Under the pieces are notes generated by a model, which did not search any database, was not told the origin of the DNA, and saw only the letters and a program-made list of their open reading frames with translations. Both the position numbers and the translations under genes were made by a program. 6,620 nucleotides of DNA from a bacterium (GTDB lineage Bacteria > JAMCPX01), in NCBI GenBank assembly GCA_021815065.1, contig JAKAHI010000075.1:1-6620 (forward strand), given 5' to 3'. Every line of letters begins with the position of its first letter. Position 1 is the first letter of the stretch. Shown one piece after another: positions 1 to 6,092 of the stretch.

Positions 1-827
1 ATCACATCAAATTCGGCCCGCGCACAGGTCGGGCATGAAATAATCTCGACGCCATGCTGGGCGAGACCGAGTGCTCTGAGAATTTCGTATCCTGCCTTTA
101 CCTCGATCACGGGATCATCGGTAAGCGATACCCGTATCGTATCACCGATGCCTTCGGAAAGCAGAATGCCCATGCCTGCGGCCGATTTTATGCTGCCCGA
201 CAACACGGTGCCGGCCTCGGTTACACCGAGATGCAGGGGATAATCAACGCGTTTTGATAATTGCCGGTATGCCTCTATCATCACGAGGACATTGCTCGAT
301 TTTACGGACACTTTTATATTGCCGAAATTGAACGCCTCAAGCTCGTGTATGTTTCTCATGGCAGTTTCAACAATGGCCTCTGCCGTCGGATGAAAATCAT
401 ATTGTTCAAGTATGTCCTGCGGCAAAGAACCCGCATTGACCCCGACCCTTATCGGTATACCTGCGTCCGCGGCTGCACGAACGACCTCATGGATGCGATC
501 CTTGCTGCCGATATTCCCCGGATTGATCCTCAGACCGTCGATACCGCTTTTGATTGATGCAAGGGCAAGCCTGTAGTCGAAATGGATGTCTGCTATCAGC
601 GGCACCTGCACCGCCTGCTTTATGGTCTTCAGGGCAAGCGCGGAGTCCCTGTCAGGGACAGCAAGCCTTACTACCCTTGCACCGGCGTCTGCAAGCTCAT
701 TTACCTGCTTTATGGTAGCAACCACATCCTTTGTATGGGTATTGGTCATGCTCTGGACAACAACAGGGTTGCCGCCGCCTATCTTCACATCACCTATGTT
801 TATGACCTTGGTTTTATGTCTTTTCAT
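1..827 (-). CDS. ispG: 4-hydroxy-3-methylbut-2-enyl diphosphate synthase IspG (GcpE), 3' end outside window
   Basis: Cytoplasmic [4Fe-4S] enzyme of the MEP isoprenoid pathway; it reductively opens methylerythritol cyclodiphosphate to HMBPP. The window holds the first 275 codons, read from the minus strand and starting at ATG 825-827. Family motifs appear in order: VQSMTNT (24-30), IADIHFD (78-84), GLRINPGNIG (98-107), VGVNAGSL (128-135), LHLGVTEAG (198-206), GIGDTIRVSLT (226-236), then SCPTCAR (264-270). Cys265 and Cys268 are the first two cluster ligands. The third cysteine and the following glutamate, known in E. coli IspG, would lie beyond the left edge. This is the short bacterial form without the plant/Chlamydia insert, as far as can be seen. 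The start is 7 bases after the stop of the upstream glycosyltransferase. No Shine-Dalgarno is visible, so translation may depend on coupling or on a short leader from the internal promoter proposed at 847-875. The truncation is only the window edge; no frame break is seen. Confidence 0.96.
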   Translation of the reverse strand, partial: MKRHKTKVINIGDVKIGGGNPVVVQSMTNTHTKDVVATIKQVNELADAGARVVRLAVPDRDSALALKTIKQAVQVPLIADIHFDYRLALASIKSGIDGLRINPGNIGSKDRIHEVVRAAADAGIPIRVGVNAGSLPQDILEQYDFHPTAEAIVETAMRNIHELEAFNFGNIKVSVKSSNVLVMIEAYRQLSKRVDYPLHLGVTEAGTVLSGSIKSAAGMGILLSEGIGDTIRVSLTDDPVIEVKAGYEILRALGLAQHGVEIISCPTCARAEFDV

Positions 828-834
828 GGTATCG

Positions 835-1809
835 TTATAAGTGTTTAGTATAGTCATTAATCCGCTTTATATAAAGCTTTATATAGTCCTCTGCCATACG
901 CATGTAATGAAAGTGATCAAGCACATGCCTCCTGCAATCCGTGGGGCTGATATCCTGTATCCTGTGGACCGCGTTAACCATATCTTCTACACCATCGCAC
1001 AAGAAGCCCGTTTTTTTATCAACAATTATCTCAGGCATTGCGCCATGCCGTGTTGTGATTACAGGTGTACCGCTTACCATGGCCTCGATAGCCACTAAGC
1101 CGAACGGCTCTTCCCATTGTGTAGGAAAGATCAATGCTTTTGCTTTGGCAAGGTAGGCTGATTTTATTTCATCGGTAACTTCGCCGACATACAGGCATTG
1201 CTTGTTAAAATGCCTCTTCAAATAACCAAACCCTGCATAACCCTCCACAAATTTTCTGTGAGCATTGCCGGCGATTATAAGTTTCATGCCTGTTCGCCGA
1301 GCAACCTCGATAGCAAGGGGCAGTCCCTTGACCGTCCAGTCCGCCCTTGAAAGAAACAATAAAAAATCTTCCTTGTTTTCACGGTAGAGGTATTCTTCAG
1401 GCTTTAAACCATTATGTACGAATGGCAGGTCAGGCCTTTTATAAGCTTTTCTGTGCGCATCCGAGAGAAAATTAAACGTATCGTCGAGCTGCTTATCAAG
1501 CCAGGCGTAGCCGTGAATGGTCTTCAGCGTCGGCAGTTTATAATCAAGGTATGAATAACCGTAATGATAGTGGAGGACATCCGCATCATGCGGGAGTTTA
1601 TCCTGAAGGGCGGGGGATTCCACCTCGATCTTTTTGACCTTCTTTACCTTGATAACTTCGGCAAAGGGACTTGCAGTCCCTTCAGGCGCAAGCAGGTAGT
1701 TCTTGTGGCCCATCTTTTGTAATGCCTCCAGCAGCCATACAACGACGCGTTCGACGCCACCATAGTATTTTACCGGCAGCAGTTCGTTCGAAAAGTGTGC
1801 TATTTTCAT
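835..1809 (-). CDS. Family 4 glycosyltransferase (GT-B fold)
   Basis: A 324-residue retaining glycosyltransferase of the GT4 type, expected to transfer a sugar from a nucleotide donor to a glycan or small acceptor at the cytoplasmic side of the membrane; donor and acceptor cannot be read from sequence. The N-terminal acceptor half opens with MKIAHFSNELLP and the loop YYGGVERVV (15-23), typical of GT4 enzymes with a PxxYGGxERVV loop. The C-terminal nucleotide-binding half has VHNGLKPEEY (131-140), an FLSRADWTVKG segment (152-162, with conserved Arg and Lys), and the EX7E motif EPFGLVAIE (E234 and E242), followed by GTPVITTRHGAMPEII. No signal peptide or membrane span is seen. At 324 residues it is slightly short but has both lobes. 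Its ATG overlaps the upstream TGA as ATGA (1806-1809), so it is probably translationally coupled; no clear Shine-Dalgarno precedes it. Its nearest look-alikes are sometimes named tetrahydrobiopterin glucosyltransferases, but that name is not justified here. Confidence 0.9.
   Translation of the reverse strand: MKIAHFSNELLPVKYYGGVERVVVWLLEALQKMGHKNYLLAPEGTASPFAEVIKVKKVKKIEVESPALQDKLPHDADVLHYHYGYSYLDYKLPTLKTIHGYAWLDKQLDDTFNFLSDAHRKAYKRPDLPFVHNGLKPEEYLYRENKEDFLLFLSRADWTVKGLPLAIEVARRTGMKLIIAGNAHRKFVEGYAGFGYLKRHFNKQCLYVGEVTDEIKSAYLAKAKALIFPTQWEEPFGLVAIEAMVSGTPVITTRHGAMPEIIVDKKTGFLCDGVEDMVNAVHRIQDISPTDCRRHVLDHFHYMRMAEDYIKLYIKRINDYTKHL
847..875 (-). promoter_or_regulatory. Possible internal promoter for ispG
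   Basis: On the minus strand TTTATA (870-875) is separated by exactly 17 bases from TATACT (847-852), matching the sigma-70 consensus at 4 of 6 and 5 of 6 positions. It lies in the 3' end of the family 4 glycosyltransferase gene. Initiation about 7 bases after the -10 would leave a leader of only about a dozen bases before the ispG ATG, which fits the lack of a Shine-Dalgarno. AT-rich codons (YIKLYIK) could produce such a match by chance. Confidence 0.3.
868..885. repeat. Perfect 18-bp palindrome
   Basis: TATATAAAGCTTTATATA reads identically on both strands, 9+9 with no spacer. The same stretch also contains a 12-base-period direct repeat of GCTTTATATA (864-873 and 876-885). It lies inside the glycosyltransferase gene, encoding YIKLYIK near its C-terminus, and overlaps the -35 of the proposed ispG promoter. 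It could be a dimeric regulator site or a by-product of the repeated YIK codons. Confidence 0.6.
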
Positions 1810-2741
1810 TTTTTATACCGCATATACAGCCTTTTTCCGATAAGCAGTTTAAACATATTTTCGAGTGCAATGGATGAGAGCACAGAGAAAGGATCGTGTT
1901 TGACCGCGCGCGAAAGGTACATCCCTGCTTTTTCAAAATCACCGATGGATATGAATGCCCTCGAAAGCCGGAGTTCACGTTCAGAAATAATTCTGTTGTC
2001 CAGACCTACACCATATTCTTGTGCGGCAGCCGTTATGCTGTTCCATGCTTCCTCTGTAGCATTGACCCATTGTATTTTATTTTTTGAATAACTGCCGGCA
2101 TGCACGGATATCTGCACGGTTGTTTTATCTATAAAACCGATGCCGCCTTTCATAGCGCATCGTGTGAAAAGTTCCCAGTCCTCACGGAGCGGCAGCTTTA
2201 CGTTGAACCCGCGCGTTTCTTCTAAAAGAGATGTCCTTATAATACCTGTTGACGGGTACCCGATCAATGCACGGAGCATAAGTCTAAGATAGGGATCGCC
2301 TGTGCCTGTATTAATCCCCGTGATGCCTGCAGTTTTCTCCTGCGCTTGTTCGTTTACGATGTGCCAGTTTGCAAAGGCTATGCCGATATTCTTGTGTTCG
2401 ATCATAAAGCTATTCAGTACATGAAGGTGTTCCTGCAGCCAATAATCATCATCATCAAGGAAGGTAATAAGCTCAGTTTTTGCAAGCTTTATGCCGGTAT
2501 TTCTGCAGGCAGACCGTCCCTGGTTCTTTTCATTGCGGACGTACTTGATTCTGCCTGTTTCTATTTCGGCTTTAAAGACCCTTTGCATCAGCTCCATGGT
2601 ATCGTCGGTTGATGCGTCATCGATAGCAATGATCCCAAAATCTTTAAAACTCTGAGAAAGTACGCTATTCAATGCCCTTTTGAGCATTTCAAAGCGGTTA
2701 TATGTGGGTATGATAACGCTTATTTCAGGCACAATGTTCAT
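1806..2741 (-). CDS. Family 2 glycosyltransferase (GT-A fold) with TPR-like C-terminal tail
   Basis: About 311 residues from ATG 2741. An inverting GT2 enzyme, expected to use a nucleotide sugar and a divalent metal at the cytoplasmic membrane face; the acceptor is unknown. The N-terminus is ISVIIPTYNR, followed by an IDDASTDDT nucleotide-binding loop (about 40-48), NQGRSACRNTGIKLA, and the acidic metal-binding run FLDDDDYW (about 94-101). A REDWELFTR segment (about 186-194) supplies the expected catalytic acidic residue. The last 70 residues hold a helical segment RAFISIGDFEKAGMYLSRAV followed by KHDP, which resembles one tetratricopeptide unit. TTG 2750 and GTG 2732 are also in frame. GTG 2732 gives MPEISVIIPTYNR, typical for the family, with AGGA at 8 bases, so the true start is uncertain by 3-6 residues. 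It is first in a unit with the family 4 glycosyltransferase (4-base overlap) and ispG. Confidence 0.9.
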   Translation of the reverse strand: MNIVPEISVIIPTYNRFEMLKRALNSVLSQSFKDFGIIAIDDASTDDTMELMQRVFKAEIETGRIKYVRNEKNQGRSACRNTGIKLAKTELITFLDDDDYWLQEHLHVLNSFMIEHKNIGIAFANWHIVNEQAQEKTAGITGINTGTGDPYLRLMLRALIGYPSTGIIRTSLLEETRGFNVKLPLREDWELFTRCAMKGGIGFIDKTTVQISVHAGSYSKNKIQWVNATEEAWNSITAAAQEYGVGLDNRIISERELRLSRAFISIGDFEKAGMYLSRAVKHDPFSVLSSIALENMFKLLIGKRLYMRYKK

Positions 2742-2750
2742 CCTGTACAA
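2732..2750 (-). promoter_or_regulatory. Competing start codons and ribosome binding site of the minus-strand GT2 gene
   Basis: On the minus strand three in-frame starts lie within 19 bases: TTG at 2750, ATG at 2741 and GTG at 2732. The only Shine-Dalgarno-like string is AGGA (plus-strand TCCT, 2741-2744). It directly abuts the ATG, too close to serve it, but sits 8 bases before the GTG, the usual distance. The GTG start therefore has the best ribosome site, while the ATG has the better codon. Confidence 0.45.
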
Positions 2751-2763
2751 TAATCATTTTAAT

Positions 2764-2792
2764 CAATTACCCCAGCAGAGGAATATGGTCAA
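2764..2792 (-). promoter_or_regulatory. Candidate promoter for the GT2-GT4-ispG unit
   Basis: On the minus strand TTGACC (2787-2792, 5 of 6 to the -35 consensus) is followed after 17 bases by TAATTG (2764-2769, 3 of 6). It would start transcription near 2757, giving a leader of about 16-25 bases. The -10 match is weak; it is proposed mainly because spacing and position fit. Confidence 0.3.
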
Positions 2793-2819
2793 GCAGGGGC
2801 GAATCAGCTTAGTTCGGTT

Positions 2820-2840
2820 CAAGATTAAAGATTCGAGATT
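2820..2840. repeat. Triple 7-bp AGATT repeat
   Basis: Three AGATT copies start at 2822, 2829 and 2836, an exact 7-base period with variable two-base linkers, followed by an A/T-only stretch around 2841-2851. It lies in the divergent region between two glycosyltransferase genes and upstream of both candidate promoters. It may be simple slippage DNA or an UP-like element. Confidence 0.5.
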
Positions 2841-2873
2841 TAATATTTAAAACTCAGACAAAATAATAATAAA

Positions 2874-2904
2874 TTGGGCGCATTCTTTACAATCCGCCTA
2901 TACT
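2874..2904 (+). promoter_or_regulatory. Weak candidate promoter for the plus-strand GT2 gene
   Basis: TATACT (2899-2904) matches the -10 consensus at 5 of 6 positions. Its best -35 partner is TTGGGC (2874-2879) at a long 19-base spacing; TTTACA at 2886-2891 is a better hexamer but only 7 bases away. Initiation near 2911 would give a leader of about 35 bases. Confidence 0.27.
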
Positions 2905-2932
2905 CATGTAGAACCTCTAACATACATGAACC

Positions 2933-2937
2933 GGGGA
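2933..2937 (+). promoter_or_regulatory. Shine-Dalgarno that fixes the plus-strand GT2 start
   Basis: GGGGA ends 8 bases before ATG 2946. An in-frame TTG at 2874 would add 24 residues that do not resemble the family and would place GGGGA inside the coding region, so ATG 2946 is preferred. Confidence 0.6.
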
Positions 2938-2945
2938 ATAGAGAC

Positions 2946-3905
2946 ATGCCAAATCCGCAGCTTTCCATTATAATTGTTAATTACAATACCAAGGATGATT
3001 GTATAAAGTGCATACAATCCATCTATGACAGGATATTGACCATATCATACGAGGTGCTCGTGTGTGACAATGGTTCATCAGACGGAAGTATAGAAGCAAT
3101 AAACCGTGAATTCCCCTGGGTGTACACCATAGACAACAAACAGAACCTCGGGTTTGGCAGCGCAAATAATATCGGGGCCGCACATGCAAAAGCGGACATC
3201 CTGTTCTTTCTGAATCCGGATACAATTATCGATCACGGTATAGAGCAGATGTGCAGCTATATGATTGAACATAAGGACCCGGGGTTACTGGGGCCTGTTG
3301 TGCTGGATCAGAACAACAACAGAAATTTATTTTATCCGCCCGTGTATAGCAATATATTCCTTCAGGTAACAGATCTGGTGCTTACCCCGGTAGCGCGTCT
3401 CGGCACGACATGGAAGAAATTGGTTTATAACAGAAACATCGGTCGAAATAAAATATTTGATACCAAATACATCATTGGATGTGCAATGATGTTTAAAAGA
3501 AGTGCCTTCGATGCCGTTGGTGGTTTTGACGAGGATATATTCATGTATGGTGAAGAATTTGATGTGGGGAGGAGATTAAGAAAAAATGGCTACAGAATTC
3601 AAATAGTGCCTCATGCCGCTATCATTCATTTTGGCGGGCACTCAACAAATCAAATTCCGTCCGATCGTATTCTGGCAATAGGTGCGCAATCATTTAAAAG
3701 ACTGCTTAAAAAACATTTTCCACATACATGGCATTGTAGATACACTATTGAAGCATTGACACATATTCGGCAGGCGCTCAGTGCTTTTTCAAAGATAATT
3801 ATTGGTTTTATTGTTAGGAAAGACAGTGCCAAGAATTATCTGCATTTGCGCAATCATTTAAACCAGTTTAAGATTATGCGGAGGATATTAAAGGAGAAAG
3901 ATTAA
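2946..3905 (+). CDS. Family 2 glycosyltransferase, rhamnosyltransferase-like (COG1216 type)
   Basis: 319 residues. It resembles the WbbL/RfbF-like GT2 group that adds sugars such as rhamnose to lipid-linked surface polysaccharide on the cytoplasmic side of the membrane; the actual sugar cannot be told. Motifs: LSIIIVNYNT (6-15), VCDNGSSDGS (39-48), NLGFGSANNIGAA (67-79), the acidic motif FFLNPDT (87-93, with NPD in place of a full DXD as is normal in this group), IIGCAMMFKR (176-185), VGGFDED then MYGEEFDVGRRLRKNGYRI (200-218, with the acidic EE/D catalytic region), and IIHFGGHST (226-234). An SFKRLLKKHFPH segment near 249-260 matches the family's usual tail region. No certain membrane span is visible. 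By eye its DNA is AT-richer than menG next to it, as is common for surface-glycan genes. It diverges from the other two glycosyltransferases and converges on menG with a 10-base gap. Confidence 0.9.
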   Translation: MPNPQLSIIIVNYNTKDDCIKCIQSIYDRILTISYEVLVCDNGSSDGSIEAINREFPWVYTIDNKQNLGFGSANNIGAAHAKADILFFLNPDTIIDHGIEQMCSYMIEHKDPGLLGPVVLDQNNNRNLFYPPVYSNIFLQVTDLVLTPVARLGTTWKKLVYNRNIGRNKIFDTKYIIGCAMMFKRSAFDAVGGFDEDIFMYGEEFDVGRRLRKNGYRIQIVPHAAIIHFGGHSTNQIPSDRILAIGAQSFKRLLKKHFPHTWHCRYTIEALTHIRQALSAFSKIIIGFIVRKDSAKNYLHLRNHLNQFKIMRRILKEKD

Positions 3906-3927
3906 GTGCGAGTATCTATTTTTCTCC
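3893..3927. terminator. Possible weak stem between convergent genes
   Basis: GGAGAAA (3893-3899) and TTTCTCC (3921-3927) are complementary, with a 21-base loop that contains both stop codons. With only 10 bases between the genes, any terminator must lie inside coding sequence. The 7-bp stem with a large loop is not a convincing intrinsic terminator in either direction. Confidence 0.2.
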
Positions 3928-4590
3928 GGTATATATCGTTGCAATGCCGCGGGTAAGGTTCGTCGTTTTGATATTTTTAAACCCTGCGGATGCCAGCATC
4001 CTGCAAAATGTCCCGGGATCCGGGAATGCTTCGACCGAACTCTTGAGGTAGGTGTATGCCTTTGTTCTTGAGATGAGATTACCGAGCAGGGGAAGTATCT
4101 TTTCGAAATAGACTTTGTATACCCTGCCGAAAAGCCCCCGCGGCATGGAAAATTCGAGTATTGCTACCCGGCCGTGCGGTCTCACCACCCTGAAGAATTC
4201 TTTTAAGCCGTTCTCCCTCGGATAGATATTGCGTATGCCGAACGCACAACTGACAAGATCAAAGGTATTGTCCCGGAAGGGCAGGGACAAACCCGAAGCA
4301 TTGATCAGCGGTAACGCTGCATTCTTGAGTCCGGCTTTTTTCAGCATTTCCCTGCTTATGTCCACGCCATAGACAGAGAGGGCATCGTTTGCGTGTTTAT
4401 AGGCAAGCGCCATGTCACCGGTGCCTGTGGATACATCGAGGATCGTTTTTACCTGCTGGGACATGCTTAGGCGTACAACCCTGCGTCTCCACCGTACATC
4501 GGTGTATCCGGACAGGATATGATTTAACAGATCGTACTGCCCGGATATGACATCAAACAGGCTGGCTATGTCGTGTTCTGTAGGTTCCAT
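3916..4590 (-). CDS. menG: Demethylmenaquinone/demethylubiquinone methyltransferase (MenG/UbiE)
   Basis: 224 residues, close to Bacillus MenG and shorter than E. coli UbiE. It is an S-adenosylmethionine-dependent C-methyltransferase that performs a methylation step of menaquinone (and, in some bacteria, ubiquinone) synthesis on a membrane-embedded prenyl substrate. Family features: FDVISGQYDLLNHILS (12-27), WRRR (34-37), SAM motif I LDVSTGTGDMA (51-61), acidic residue D77 in YGVDIS that should bind the SAM ribose, LPF(R)DNTFDLVSCAFGIRN (103-121, the UbiE signature), LEFSMP (145-150), and a YLKSSVEAFPDP segment (181-192). The usual SxG before the WRR region reads SGYTDV here, a small change. 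Only a weak GAG about 12 bases upstream could serve as ribosome site, and no convincing promoter was found in the 172-base gap. The symbol menG rather than ubiE is an inference from the apparent lifestyle, not from the sequence. Confidence 0.93.
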   Translation of the reverse strand: MEPTEHDIASLFDVISGQYDLLNHILSGYTDVRWRRRVVRLSMSQQVKTILDVSTGTGDMALAYKHANDALSVYGVDISREMLKKAGLKNAALPLINASGLSLPFRDNTFDLVSCAFGIRNIYPRENGLKEFFRVVRPHGRVAILEFSMPRGLFGRVYKVYFEKILPLLGNLISRTKAYTYLKSSVEAFPDPGTFCRMLASAGFKNIKTTNLTRGIATIYTGEK

Positions 4591-4696
4591 GTTTCAAATT
4601 TCTCAAGTTCTTATGGTCATTTCGCGCTTGACATGGAATTCAGTTCTGTTTTGTACATCAAAATTCATTTGAAGAATTAGATTCGCTCCCTCTGGG

Positions 4697-4714
4697 TTCC
4701 CGCTTTCGCGGGAA
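4697..4714. repeat. REP-like palindrome with GAAA loop on the minus-strand RNA
   Basis: TTCCCGC-TTTC-GCGGGAA is a perfect 7-bp stem with a 4-base loop. In RNA read from the minus strand, the direction of both flanking genes, the loop is GAAA closed by C-G, an unusually stable GNRA tetraloop. It lies after the acyl-CoA dehydrogenase stop and before menG. No T-run follows it in either direction, so it is not a standard intrinsic terminator. From memory, the flanked form (minus-strand TGTCATTCCCGCGAAAGCGG) resembles short palindromes dispersed in many proteobacterial genomes; this was not checked. Confidence 0.7.
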
Positions 4715-4762
4715 TGACAGTGGAATGAGCTTCTTATCTATTAACCGCATCTTTATCGCTTT

Positions 4763-5911
4763 TCAGTACAGCCCCATCCGCTTTGCTATAATTTCCTTCA
4801 TGATTTCCGTCGTACCTGCCCCGATGGTAAACATCCTCGCATCGCGGTAAGCCCTTGCAACCGGGTATTCTTCCATGTACCCGTATCCGCCGAACACCTG
4901 GATTGCGTCATACGTTACCTTGTTTGCCACCTCGCAGGAATAGAGTTTTGCCATGGAGATCTCTTTGGTCGCATCCTCTCCCTGATCGAGCAGCCATGCA
5001 CCATTGTAAGCGAGCTGGCGTGCAGCCTCGAGCTGTGTTGCCATATCAACGAGTTTATGGGCTATGGCCTGGTGCTGTGATATGGGTTTGCCGAAGGTCA
5101 TCCTTTCCTTTGAATAGTTAACAGCGTCCTCGAGTGCAACCTGTGCGAGGGCTATGACGCCGACTGATCCCATAATCCTCTCTGTCTGGAAGCCTTCCAT
5201 AATATAGTAAAAGCCCTTGTTAAGCTCTCCGACGATCATATTCTCCGGTACAAAGCAATCATCGAAAAACAATTCTGCCGTGTGTGATGTGTGGTGCCCA
5301 AGCTTCTTCAGTTTCCTGCCCACGGTAAAGCCCTTTGTTTTGGTATCCAGTAAGAACAGGGTGATACCCTTATGACCTTTGGTGGAGTCCGTTTTTGCTG
5401 CAACGATAATATAATCCGCCCAGGTACCGTTTGTGATGAAGATCTTTGAGCCGTTGAGTACATAGCCGCCGTCCGCCTTTTTGGCAGTGCTTCGTATCCC
5501 TGCAACGTCGGAACCCGCGTTCGGCTCTGTGTAGCCTATCGCAAAAACAGCATCGCCTTTTATCATCTTCGTCAGGTATTTCGTCTTTTGCTCTTCCGTG
5601 CCGTGTTTGAACAGTACCGGCGTAGCCATATCCGTATCCACCATCACATCGAGACACAACCCCGGCATCCTGGATCTGTAGAGTTCTTCATAAAACACAA
5701 TATCGTAAAAGATATCGAGTCCCATGCCCCCGTATTTTTCAGGGTAGCGGATACCGAGAAAATTCATATCAGCCAGCGTTTTGAACAATGTCTTTGGATA
5801 ATCCTCTGCCTCTTCCCATTCGTTTGCATGGGGCACAAGGTTTTTGGTCACAAAATCCCGTACACTCTTTCTGAACATATCGTGTTCTTCGGTGAAAAAA
5901 TGTTGTTTCAT
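4763..5911 (-). CDS. Acyl-CoA dehydrogenase, isovaleryl/long-chain-type active site
   Basis: 382 residues, full length for a soluble FAD acyl-CoA dehydrogenase that makes the alpha,beta-enoyl-CoA and passes electrons to electron-transfer flavoprotein. The N-terminal helical domain is followed by the flavin/substrate signature GYTEPNAGSDVAG (126-138), KIFITNGTWADY (156-167), the middle beta domain to about 235, and the C-terminal helical domain with RMTFGKPISQHQAI (270-283) and QVFGGYGYMEEYPVARAYRD (338-357). The usual catalytic Glu of short- and medium-chain enzymes (YEGT) is replaced: the segment reads IGAGTTE (363-369), with Ala365 at that site. This is the isovaleryl/long-chain pattern, in which the base sits earlier; Glu244 in GFQTERIM fits that place. 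The substrate may thus be a branched or longer acyl-CoA, but specificity is uncertain. GGAGG lies 4 bases before the ATG. A weak promoter may be TTGCAT (5966-5971) with TATATG (5941-5946), 19-base spacing. It is divergent from a TetR regulator that probably controls it. Confidence 0.96.
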   Translation of the reverse strand: MKQHFFTEEHDMFRKSVRDFVTKNLVPHANEWEEAEDYPKTLFKTLADMNFLGIRYPEKYGGMGLDIFYDIVFYEELYRSRMPGLCLDVMVDTDMATPVLFKHGTEEQKTKYLTKMIKGDAVFAIGYTEPNAGSDVAGIRSTAKKADGGYVLNGSKIFITNGTWADYIIVAAKTDSTKGHKGITLFLLDTKTKGFTVGRKLKKLGHHTSHTAELFFDDCFVPENMIVGELNKGFYYIMEGFQTERIMGSVGVIALAQVALEDAVNYSKERMTFGKPISQHQAIAHKLVDMATQLEAARQLAYNGAWLLDQGEDATKEISMAKLYSCEVANKVTYDAIQVFGGYGYMEEYPVARAYRDARMFTIGAGTTEIMKEIIAKRMGLY

Positions 5912-5915
5912 ACAT

Positions 5916-5920
5916 CCTCC
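5916..5920 (-). promoter_or_regulatory. Strong Shine-Dalgarno of the acyl-CoA dehydrogenase gene
   Basis: The minus strand carries GGAGG, with 4 bases (ATGT) before the ATG at 5911. The overlapping string ATGTATG offers a second, out-of-frame ATG at 5915, but only the 5911 ATG opens the dehydrogenase frame. This is the strongest ribosome site in the window. Confidence 0.75.
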
Positions 5921-6028
5921 GATAGCTATATTTTATTTTTCATATAAACTCTGTTTGTCCGCAAAATGCAATAAAATGTCTTGAGTAAGAAGAGCGGAAT
6001 CCCGGGAAGTGTGCAAATAGTTTTCTGA

Positions 6029-6092
6029 TCGCCTGAAAATAAGGCGACAGACAGTCAACAGGCTGTTTACGAATCCAGCCAAGCTGGTTGAC
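6029..6092. promoter_or_regulatory. Cluster of inverted repeats in the divergent acyl-CoA dehydrogenase/TetR control region
   Basis: Three symmetrical elements lie side by side: TCGCCT/AGGCGA (6029-6034 and 6042-6047, 7-base loop); CCAGC-CAA-GCTGG (6075-6087); and an outer pair GTCAAC (6054-6059) with GTTGAC (6087-6092), which extends to 11 bases with two mismatches. The last copy contains most of the TetR gene's -35 hexamer. They could be binding sites for a regulator or RNA structure on a longer transcript. No T-run follows, so an intrinsic terminator is unlikely. Confidence 0.4.

Noticed and set aside
54..848. Several plus-strand open frames (54-257, 261-557, 582-848, 586-840)
   Set aside because: They lie antisense to ispG, whose motifs are clear on the minus strand; their translations look like no family.
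2874..2945. TTG 2874 as start of the plus-strand GT2 gene
   Set aside because: The extra 24 residues have no family character, and GGGGA before ATG 2946 is better placed.
4628..4654. TTGACA on the plus strand as a promoter
   Set aside because: No acceptable -10 lies at 16-18 bases, and there is no plus-strand gene downstream; it faces the end of the acyl-CoA dehydrogenase gene.
4697..4714. Palindrome as an intrinsic terminator
   Set aside because: Neither side has a run of T after the stem.
4855..5947. Open frames overlapping the acyl-CoA dehydrogenase on both strands
   Set aside because: They are out-of-frame shadows of a full-length, motif-complete gene.
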